Of a DNA stretch of 7,554 nucleotides, positions 1 through 6,909 are shown in pieces; within the stretch, counting starts at the first letter, position 1; each line of letters begins with the position of its first letter. This stretch comes from an uncultured Rhodocyclaceae bacterium. Its GTDB lineage: Bacteria; Pseudomonadota; Gammaproteobacteria; Burkholderiales; Rhodocyclaceae. The position numbers were made by a program, and so were the translations under genes. The stretch covers positions 1 through 7,554 of the forward strand of contig URNG01000128.1 of the NCBI GenBank assembly GCA_900549295.1. Direction: 5' to 3'. Below the pieces are notes generated by a model. The model searched no databases, was not told the origin of the DNA, and was given only the letters and a program-made list of their open reading frames with translations.

Positions 1-256
1 CCCAGCCGGCGCTCGCCGGTTGGGCCGCGGCATCGCGCTCGGCAATACCCGCGTCGAACATAAACGTCAGCCCGGCCTTGCCCGTACCGTCTAGAAGCTC
101 GTCGGGGCGGGGGGCCCCCAGCCGGCGGAACTCGCCGCACCGGATGGACGCTGGCGACTCGTCTGGCAAGGCAACCGCCCCGGCGAACGGCGCGAGAAAT
201 TCCGCTTGTTCCACCGGGATTGAGCCGACCGGATGCCGCTGGATGTTGCAGGCCAT
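1..256 (-). CDS. Unrecognised protein, N-terminal 85 residues (runs off the left edge)
   Basis: An open frame starts at an ATG (256-254) 35 nt past the orn stop on the same strand and stays open to the window edge. The peptide begins MACNIQRHPVGS and includes PDELLDGTGKAGLTFMFDAG near residues 51-70. It has no signal peptide or membrane segment. I recognise no family. Base composition supports this codon phase: the middle position of these triplets is clearly the least GC-rich, and the minus-strand wobble position has slightly higher GC (about 80%) than the opposite one (about 73%). The Shine-Dalgarno signal is weak. The same triplets read on the plus strand also give protein-like sequence ending at a TGA (221-223), but that reading carries an in-frame TAG at 92-94, so I prefer the minus strand. 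If real, the gene could be co-transcribed with orn. Strand and reality are both uncertain. Confidence 0.42.
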   Translation of the reverse strand, partial: MACNIQRHPVGSIPVEQAEFLAPFAGAVALPDESPASIRCGEFRRLGAPRPDELLDGTGKAGLTFMFDAGIAERDAAAQPASAGW

Positions 257-291
257 GACACCGCTCGCGCCGGGAGCGATGCCACCAGTGC

Positions 292-852
292 TCAGACCTG
301 CGCCTGACCCGGTACGAGAAAATGTTCCCGGTAGTACTTCAATTCATCGATCGATTCGTAAATATCCGCCAGCGCCGTGTGCTTGCTCTTTTTCTTGAAC
401 CCCTTGTAAATCTGCGGCTGCCAGCGTTTGCACAATTCCTTCAGGGTGCTGACATCGAGATTGCGGTAGTGGAAGAAGGCTTCCAGGGTCGGCATGTAGC
501 GGGCCATGAAACGGCGGTCCTGGCCAATGGAATTGCCGCACATCGGGGAATGCCCCTTGCCGGAGTATTTGCGCAAAAACTCCAGCGCGGCGGCTTCGAC
601 CTCCGCTTCGCTCAAGGTCGATTCGCGCACCCGCTGGATCAGGCCGGAGCGGCCGTGCGTTTTCTGATTCCAGTCGTCCATCGCCGCCAGCGTCGCATCC
701 GACTGATGCACGGCCCAGGAAGGCGATTCCGCCACCATCTTCAACTCGCTGTCCGTCACCACCATGGCCAGCTCGATGATGCGGTCGCCGTCCGGGTTCA
801 AACCCGTCATTTCCATGTCCAGCCAGATCAGGTTGTTTGCGTTGCCTGCCAT
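292..852 (-). CDS. orn: Oligoribonuclease (DEDDh 3'-5' exoribonuclease)
   Basis: This cytoplasmic exonuclease degrades 2-5 nt RNA oligomers, the last step of mRNA decay, and pGpG made during cyclic-di-GMP turnover. The 186-residue protein is full length. Its DEDDh metal and catalytic residues are all visible: D12 and E14 in LDMEMTGL, D112 in GNSIGQDRRF, and H158 and D163 in SKHTALAD, spaced as I remember them in E. coli Orn. YRNLDVSTLKEL at 129-140 is also typical of the family. The start ATG at 852 places the conserved NLIWLDMEMTGL at the usual distance from the N-terminus. The Shine-Dalgarno sequence is weak (CGGAC about 6 nt upstream). The gene is divergent from the M48 protease gene, sharing a 78-bp spacer, and is followed by the unrecognised minus-strand frame. 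Nothing suggests damage. Confidence 0.97.
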   Translation of the reverse strand: MAGNANNLIWLDMEMTGLNPDGDRIIELAMVVTDSELKMVAESPSWAVHQSDATLAAMDDWNQKTHGRSGLIQRVRESTLSEAEVEAAALEFLRKYSGKGHSPMCGNSIGQDRRFMARYMPTLEAFFHYRNLDVSTLKELCKRWQPQIYKGFKKKSKHTALADIYESIDELKYYREHFLVPGQAQV

Positions 853-857
853 ATAAT
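852..857 (+). promoter_or_regulatory. Possible -10 element for the M48 protease-rsgA operon
   Basis: A perfect TATAAT lies 73 nt before the GTG of the protease gene and overlaps the orn start codon on the other strand. No good -35 hexamer is found 16-18 bp upstream and there is no extended -10 TG, so this may be chance. It is the only strong -10 match in the short divergent spacer. Confidence 0.25.
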
Positions 858-876
858 CGTCCGTGCTTGAAATTCA

Positions 877-893
877 GAGAATCCGCGATTCTC
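877..893. promoter_or_regulatory. Perfect 7-bp inverted repeat in the divergent spacer (possible operator)
   Basis: GAGAATC and GATTCTC flank a 3-nt CGC centre with no mismatch. The repeat sits between the divergent orn and M48 starts, 25 bp from the orn ATG and 38 bp from the protease GTG. It is the right size for a dimeric repressor site. As RNA it could form a small hairpin in either leader, but there is no T run, so a terminator is unlikely. The binding protein is unknown. Confidence 0.35.
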
Positions 894-930
894 GCACACC
901 TCTCCCTTCCCCCTTCTTCCTTTCCATCCC

Positions 931-2175
931 GTGCCCGAAACCTTCCGCTTCGTTTTTCTGCTCGCCCTCGCGCTCACCTTCGGCGTGCGCCTGTGGCTGA
1001 AATTTCGCCAGTGGCGTCACATCGCCTCGCATCGCTCGACCGTGCCGGCGCAATTTGCCGGGCGCATCAGCCTGGCCTCGCATGAAAAAGCCGCCGCTTA
1101 CGGCATCGACCGCAGCCAGGCGGCAATCTGGAGCATCGCGGTCGATGCCGCGCTGCTCCTTGCCCTCACCGTCGGCGGCGGCCTGTTCGCCTTGCACGAT
1201 TTCTGGGCCGCACGCCTTTCTGGCATTCCCTACGGTCTGGCGCTGATTTTCAGCCTGCTGTTCATCAGCGCCCTGGTCGATCTGCCCCTGTCGCTCTACA
1301 ACCAGTTCGTGATTGAAGCGCGCCACGGCTTCAACCGCATGACACCCGCGCTTTTCGTCAGTGATCTGGCCAAACAAACCCTGCTCGGGCTGGCCATCGG
1401 CGCACCGGTCATTGCCGCCGTGCTGTGGCTGATGGGTGCCATGGGCAGCCTGTGGTGGCTCTACGTCTGGCTGTTCTGGAGCGCCTTCAACCTGTTGCTG
1501 CTGTTCATCTTCCCGACCTGGATCGCGCCCCTGTTCAACAAGTTCTCCCCCTTGCCGGAAGGCGAAGCCAGAAGCCGCATCGAAGCCCTGCTCACGCGCT
1601 GCGGCTTTCGCAGCAACGGCCTGTTCGTGATGGACGGCTCGAAGCGATCCGCCCATGGCAACGCCTATTTCACCGGCTTTGGTGACAACAAGCGCATCGT
1701 CTTTTTCGACACCTTGCTGGAACGCCTCTCGCCGAGCGAAACCGAGGCCGTGCTGGCGCACGAACTGGGGCATTTCCGCAAACGCCACGTCCTGCAACGC
1801 ATGTTGCTGATGTTCGCCGGCTCGCTCGTTTTCCTCGCCGCCCTCGGCCAGTTGATCGACGCGCCCTGGTTCTACGCCGGGCTGGGCGTGCCGGCACAGA
1901 GCACGGCGCTGGCGCTGATCCTGTTCTTCCTGGTCGCGCCGGTTTTCCTCTTTCCTCTGACGCCGCTCTCCAGCCGCTGGTCGCGCCGCCACGAATTCGA
2001 GGCCGACGCCTACGCCGCCGAACACACGGCGGCAAACGAACTGGTGCAGGCGCTGGTCAAGCTCTACGACGACAACGCCGCCACGCTCACGCCGGACCCG
2101 CTGCATTCGCTCTTTTACGATTCCCACCCGCCTGCCGCGCTGCGCATCGCACACTTGCAGAAAGCGAACGCATGA
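931..2175 (+). CDS. M48-family Ste24-type membrane zinc endopeptidase
   Basis: This predicted inner-membrane metalloprotease of the Ste24/CAAX-protease type has 414 residues, about the normal length. Hydrophobic segments lie near 5-23, 66-88, 101-120, 150-195, 293-312 and 325-345. HELGH at 277-281 is the HEXXH zinc site, and EFEAD at 355-359 is the EXXXD motif giving the third zinc ligand (E355). RHGFNRMT (131-138), before a membrane segment, and SHPPAALRI near the C-terminus are also family signatures. In bacteria the natural substrates are mostly unknown; a role in membrane-protein quality control is inferred. The start is a GTG with no Shine-Dalgarno sequence, preceded by a pyrimidine-rich leader. 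The frame is open upstream only to 871 and offers no ATG, so GTG 931 is the best start. The 3' end overlaps rsgA by 4 nt (ATGA). Confidence 0.93.
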   Translation: MPETFRFVFLLALALTFGVRLWLKFRQWRHIASHRSTVPAQFAGRISLASHEKAAAYGIDRSQAAIWSIAVDAALLLALTVGGGLFALHDFWAARLSGIPYGLALIFSLLFISALVDLPLSLYNQFVIEARHGFNRMTPALFVSDLAKQTLLGLAIGAPVIAAVLWLMGAMGSLWWLYVWLFWSAFNLLLLFIFPTWIAPLFNKFSPLPEGEARSRIEALLTRCGFRSNGLFVMDGSKRSAHGNAYFTGFGDNKRIVFFDTLLERLSPSETEAVLAHELGHFRKRHVLQRMLLMFAGSLVFLAALGQLIDAPWFYAGLGVPAQSTALALILFFLVAPVFLFPLTPLSSRWSRRHEFEADAYAAEHTAANELVQALVKLYDDNAATLTPDPLHSLFYDSHPPAALRIAHLQKANA

Positions 2176-3035
2176 CGCTGCAAGGACGCATCGTCGCCGC
2201 GCACGGACGGCATTATCTGGTCGATACCGGCGCTGGCGAGCCGCTGCCCTGCGTCACGCGCGGCAAGAAAAGCGACGTGGCGTGCGGCGACTGGGTCGAG
2301 GTGATGCGCACCTCCGAGGACCAGGGCGTGATCGAAAACATCCTGCCGCGCCGCCAGTTGCTCTACCGCTCCAACGAAACGCGGCAGAAGCTGATTGCCG
2401 CCAACGTCGATCAGGTGGTCATCGTCGTCGCCTGCGAGCCGGCCTTTGCGGACGATCTGGTCACCCGCGCCATCATCGCCGCCGAGAGCGAGGAAATCGA
2501 GATTCTCCTCGTCCTCAACAAATGCGACCTGACGCCAACCCTGCCGCGCGCGCGCCGGCAGCTTGCCGTGTTTTCCCGCCTCGGCTACCCGGCGCTGGAA
2601 CTCTCGGCGCGCGCCGACGCCGCCGCCCTGCGCCCCTGGCTGCTCGGCAAGACCAGCGTGCTGGTCGGGCAATCGGGCATGGGTAAATCCACCCTCATCA
2701 ACGCGCTCATCCCGGACGCCGGCGCGGCGACGCGGGAAATTTCCAGGGCACTCGATTCCGGCAAGCACACCACCACGCACGCCACCTTGTATACGCTCGA
2801 TGGCGAGAGTTTCCTGATCGACTCGCCCGGCTTGCAGGAATTCGGCCTGGCGCATCTGGAGCGCGGCGAAATCGAATACGCCTTCCGCGAGTTCCGCCCC
2901 TATCTGGGCCGCTGCCGCTTCCGCAACTGCCGCCACGGCCAGGAACCCGGCTGCGCCCTGCGCCCGGCGCTGGACAGCGGAGAAATCGACGCAACCCGTT
3001 TTGCCAGCTATGCCCGGCTGACGGGTTTAAGCTGA
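2172..3035 (+). CDS. rsgA: Small-ribosomal-subunit biogenesis GTPase RsgA (YjeQ)
   Basis: This circularly permuted GTPase binds the maturing 30S subunit, checks the decoding centre and helps release RbfA. The 287 residues contain an N-terminal OB fold (about 1-65), then the G motifs in permuted order: G4 NKCD (116-119), G5 SAR (145-147), G1 GQSGMGKST (166-174), a G2 region with TTTH (200-203), and G3 DSPG (217-220). A C-terminal zinc finger follows, with C248, C253, H255 and C261 (C-x4-C-x-H-x5-C). Every key residue is present and the length is normal for betaproteobacteria. The ATG overlaps the stop of the upstream protease gene, indicating translational coupling in one operon. No convincing terminator follows the stop. 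Confidence 0.97.
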   Translation: MTLQGRIVAAHGRHYLVDTGAGEPLPCVTRGKKSDVACGDWVEVMRTSEDQGVIENILPRRQLLYRSNETRQKLIAANVDQVVIVVACEPAFADDLVTRAIIAAESEEIEILLVLNKCDLTPTLPRARRQLAVFSRLGYPALELSARADAAALRPWLLGKTSVLVGQSGMGKSTLINALIPDAGAATREISRALDSGKHTTTHATLYTLDGESFLIDSPGLQEFGLAHLERGEIEYAFREFRPYLGRCRFRNCRHGQEPGCALRPALDSGEIDATRFASYARLTGLS

Positions 3036-3040
3036 CTACC

Positions 3041-3056
3041 CCTATGGGACTATAGG
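3041..3056. promoter_or_regulatory. Inverted repeat CCTAT-N6-ATAGG, candidate operator of the signalling operon
   Basis: CCTAT (3041-3045) and ATAGG (3052-3056) are perfect inverted 5-bp arms six bases apart. They lie just after the rsgA stop and overlap the proposed -35 hexamer of the response-regulator promoter. The size and position suit a dimeric regulator, possibly the LuxR/FixJ type, but the identity is a guess. The arms are short and lack a T tract, so this is not a good terminator. Confidence 0.4.
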
Positions 3057-3081
3057 CAGAAAACACAAAAACAAACATAAT
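3053..3081 (+). promoter_or_regulatory. Sigma-70-type promoter for the HD-GYP/kinase operon
   Basis: A -35-like TAGGCA (3053-3058, 4 of 6 matches to TTGACA) is separated by 17 bp from a -10-like CATAAT (3076-3081, 5 of 6). The spacer is markedly A-rich compared with the surroundings. Transcription would start near 3088, about 28 nt before the ATG. The inverted repeat at 3041-3056 overlaps the -35, so binding there could repress or activate. Confidence 0.5.
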
Positions 3082-3115
3082 CGAGAAATAGTGTTGCAAC
3101 GTACGGAAATCGCGC

Positions 3116-4198
<1,083 letters not shown>

Positions 4199-4203
4199 CT
4201 GTC

Positions 4204-6777
4204 ATGCGCGCCGAGGAACCCGAAGGCGTACCACGCCACCCCGAAACCCATCTCGCGCTCGCCCTGACCGCAGCGCAAGCCGGCATCTGGGAATATCTGC
4301 CGGCGTCCGATACGCTGCACTGCTGCGGCAACCTGCACCGCATCCTCGGCGAGGATTGCGGGAGCAAGGATCATTCCCTGGCCGACTGGCAAAGGCGCAT
4401 CCATCCCGCCGACTGCGCCACGCACTCGGCGGCACTCGCTGCGCTGCAGCGCGGTGAACAAAACGCCTTCGAACTGGAATACCGCATCCGCCATGCCGGC
4501 GGAGCCTGGCTCTGGGTGCGCGACCGTGGCCGGCGCAGCCGTCTGCCAGGCACGAACACCGATCTCCTCCACGGTGTCGTCACCGACGTCAGCGATCAAC
4601 TGCACGACCGCGTGCGTATCGCCCGCCAGCACCGGGCGCTGACGCTGCAAGGGCGGATTGCCAACCGCGCCATACATGCCAGGGACGAACAGGATTTCCT
4701 GCGGCAATTGCGCCAGTTGTTCATTGCCACCGGCCCCTATCGCGACGTCACATTCCAGGGGCCCGACCTGCAGGTCGACCAGCCTGTTTCTGCGCATGAA
4801 TTCCGCCTGCCCATCCCCATCGGGAAAACGAGCGTACTGCAGTGGACGCTGTGTTTTCCTCCGGAAAATTATCCGGATGCGGAAGAAAAGATCCTGCTCG
4901 AAGAACTTGCCCATGAAATCGGCCTGGGCATCGAGCGCCTGCGCACCCGCGCCACCCTGGCGCAAAACGAAATCAATCTGAACAAACTGCAGCGCGCCCT
5001 GGAGCAAAGCCCCAACAGCGTCATCATCACCGACCTGCAGGGGCGGATCGAGTACGTCAATCGTCATTTCGAAGAAGTCACCGGTTACAGCGCTGCCGAA
5101 AGCATGGGGCGCAACGCCGAATTTCTCGCCGGCAACGGCTACGATCCCGTCCAGGCAGAAAAACTGTGGGCCACCATTGCCGCCGGGCACAACTGGGAAG
5201 GCGAATTTCACAACCAGCACAAGGATGGTCGCAATTACATTGCCCACGCCATCATCTGCCCGGTGCGCCAGAAAGACGGCAAGATCAGCCACTACCTCTC
5301 GATCCAGCAGGACATCACCCAGCACAAGGCCGAACAGGCCGAGCTCGCCCGCTACCGCAAGGAGCTCGAACAACTGGTGGCGCAACGCACCGGCCAGTAT
5401 CTGCGCGCCAAGGAAGACGCCGAAGCCGCCAACCGGGCAAAAAGCGCTTTCCTGGCCAACATGGGCCACGAAATCCGCACGCCGATGAATGCCATCATCG
5501 GTCTGACCCATCTTCTGCAACGCGATCTGGCCAGCGCCCCCCTGAGTGAAAGCGAAGCGCGCCTGACCCGCATCGACCAGGCCGCGCAGCAGCTTCTGCA
5601 ATTACTCAACGACATTCTCGAACTGTCTCGTCTGGAAGCCGGCATCATCACCGCCGAGGCGCAGGAATTCTCCCCGCTCACCCTGCTGCAGGAAAACCGC
5701 TCGCAGCAATTGCAGCAGGCCACCAGCAAGGGGCTGGCGCTGACCATTCAACATCCGCTGGATATTCCCGCCCGCGCGCTTTCCGATGCTGGAAGCATCC
5801 GCCAGATTCTCTACCAGCTCATTTCCAACGCGATCAAATTCACCCAGGATGGCGAAATCAGCCTCATGGTCATCCAGGAAACCGACGCCAGCGGCCAGGA
5901 TTTCCTGCGTTTTTCCGTCAGCGACACGGGCCAGGGCATCGATACCAACACGCAGAAACGCCTGTTTCTCTCCTTCGAGCAGGGCGATCCCTCGCTCACC
6001 CGCCAACATGGCGGCAGCGGCCTCGGGCTGGTCATCTGCCGCCGCCTGATCGAATTGCTGCAAGGCAAGATCGGTGTAGACAGCGCGCCTGGGCGGGGCA
6101 GCACTTTCTGGTTCACCGTGCCCTTGCATTGCCCGGAAACGGCGCCTGGCGCGATCTCGCCCGATCCAGTTCAGGCGGCATCGGGCGAGCCGCTGAACGC
6201 CGTACCCGGCCTCAACGCCACCGCCGGGCTGCACGCCGTGCGCGGCAAACGCGCCATGTACCTGCGCCTGCTCGGCACTTTCGGCCAGGCGCACACGTCC
6301 GATTTCGCGCACATGCGCAGCCTCCTGGCCGCCGGGCAGCACGAGGAAGCGCGCCGCCTCGCCCACTCCATCAAGGGAGCCGCCGCCACCCTCGGCGCGA
6401 GCACGGTTTTTGAAAGCGCCGCCGCAACCGACCAGGCTTTCCGCCAGAACCAGCCCGCCGGGAACCTGCTGCAACACATCGCCCAAACCGAGGCGCATTA
6501 TCTGGCGCTGCAAAAGGCCCTGCGCCCCATCCTGGCAGAGAACGTCGAACAACTGCCGGCAACCCGCCTCGACCCGCAGGCGCTGCGCCAGCACCTGAGC
6601 GGTTTGAGCCAGCTCCTGCACGAAGGCGATTTCGCCGTGCACCAGCGCCTGCAAAAAGAGCACGAAGCGCTGCAGCAACTGCTGGGCGAAAAATTCCTGC
6701 GCTTTCAGCAACACATCGAGCACTTCGACACCAGCGCCGCCGCCGCCCTCCTGGATGAGGCGCTGGCCGCGCTGTAA
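4204..6777 (+). CDS. Soluble multi-PAS histidine kinase with C-terminal Hpt and no receiver domain
   Basis: Numbered from ATG 4204, the protein has 857 residues and no membrane segment or signal peptide, so it senses in the cytoplasm. Domains in order: PAS (about 19-135, PAS_3-like); a GAF-like segment (about 138-250, ending ELAHEIGLGIERLRTRA); a second PAS plus PAC (about 262-375); a helical, probably coiled-coil linker (373-410); HisKA with H422 in MGHEIRTP; HATPase_c with N542 (N-box), DTGQG (574-578) and GGSGLGL (603-609); then Hpt with H721 in AHSIKGAA; then a helical tail (about 780-857). All catalytic residues are intact. Kinases of this layout normally carry a REC domain between HATPase and Hpt, but here only a short proline- and alanine-rich linker (about 643-670) is present. 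The upstream REC-HD-GYP protein is the likely partner. The PAS ligand is unknown. An upstream GTG (4195) would add three residues. Confidence 0.93.
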   Translation: MRAEEPEGVPRHPETHLALALTAAQAGIWEYLPASDTLHCCGNLHRILGEDCGSKDHSLADWQRRIHPADCATHSAALAALQRGEQNAFELEYRIRHAGGAWLWVRDRGRRSRLPGTNTDLLHGVVTDVSDQLHDRVRIARQHRALTLQGRIANRAIHARDEQDFLRQLRQLFIATGPYRDVTFQGPDLQVDQPVSAHEFRLPIPIGKTSVLQWTLCFPPENYPDAEEKILLEELAHEIGLGIERLRTRATLAQNEINLNKLQRALEQSPNSVIITDLQGRIEYVNRHFEEVTGYSAAESMGRNAEFLAGNGYDPVQAEKLWATIAAGHNWEGEFHNQHKDGRNYIAHAIICPVRQKDGKISHYLSIQQDITQHKAEQAELARYRKELEQLVAQRTGQYLRAKEDAEAANRAKSAFLANMGHEIRTPMNAIIGLTHLLQRDLASAPLSESEARLTRIDQAAQQLLQLLNDILELSRLEAGIITAEAQEFSPLTLLQENRSQQLQQATSKGLALTIQHPLDIPARALSDAGSIRQILYQLISNAIKFTQDGEISLMVIQETDASGQDFLRFSVSDTGQGIDTNTQKRLFLSFEQGDPSLTRQHGGSGLGLVICRRLIELLQGKIGVDSAPGRGSTFWFTVPLHCPETAPGAISPDPVQAASGEPLNAVPGLNATAGLHAVRGKRAMYLRLLGTFGQAHTSDFAHMRSLLAAGQHEEARRLAHSIKGAAATLGASTVFESAAATDQAFRQNQPAGNLLQHIAQTEAHYLALQKALRPILAENVEQLPATRLDPQALRQHLSGLSQLLHEGDFAVHQRLQKEHEALQQLLGEKFLRFQQHIEHFDTSAAAALLDEALAAL

Positions 6778-6790
6778 GGGAGGCTCTGAA

Positions 6791-6871
6791 CAAAACCGTT
6801 CGCCCTGAGCTTGTCGGAGGGCATCGCCTGCAACATCAAGGGCTTCGACAGGCTCAGCCCGAACGGTTTTG
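6791..6871. repeat. REP-like imperfect palindrome between convergent genes (possible bidirectional terminator)
   Basis: Arms of 32 bp (6791-6822 and 6840-6871) are inverted copies with 26 of 32 positions matching, separated by a 17-nt loop. The outer 12 bp (CAAAACCGTTCG) match perfectly. The core resembles the CCCTGAGCNTGTCGAAGGG type of repetitive extragenic palindrome known from many proteobacteria. It starts 13 bp after the kinase stop and ends 38 bp before the stop of the convergent flavoprotein gene. Each arm is flanked by an A or T run at its outer end, so a transcript from either side would form a long stem followed by U residues. Whether it terminates transcription is inference. Confidence 0.8.
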
Positions 6872-6909
6872 ATTGATTCAGCGCGTCCTAAGTCAGCCGG
6901 CCCGGTCAA

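Noticed and set aside
2..223. Plus-strand reading ending ...EKFRLFHRD at a TGA (221-223)
   Set aside because: It is protein-like but interrupted by TAG at 92-94. The antisense reading of the same triplets is uninterrupted and has an ATG, so it is kept only as an alternative.
322..870. 182-codon plus-strand frame over orn
   Set aside because: It is a shadow of orn, which has every catalytic residue on the minus strand.
874..2154. 426-codon minus-strand frame antisense to the M48 protease
   Set aside because: Its Gln/Glu/Arg/Gly-rich, low-complexity product is typical of antisense GC-rich coding DNA, and the plus strand carries HELGH and EFEAD.
2115..2936. 273-codon minus-strand frame antisense to rsgA
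   Set aside because: The plus strand has all G motifs and the zinc finger; the antisense product matches nothing I know.
3021..3060. Possible rho-independent terminator after rsgA
   Set aside because: The only stem is 5 bp and is not followed by a T run; the repeat fits an operator better.
5602..6909. 435-codon minus-strand frame that runs through the REP palindrome
   Set aside because: Its N-terminus contains a VRAEPVEAL / LRQAQGER-type peptide, the well-known artefact of translating REP elements; the rest is antisense to the kinase.
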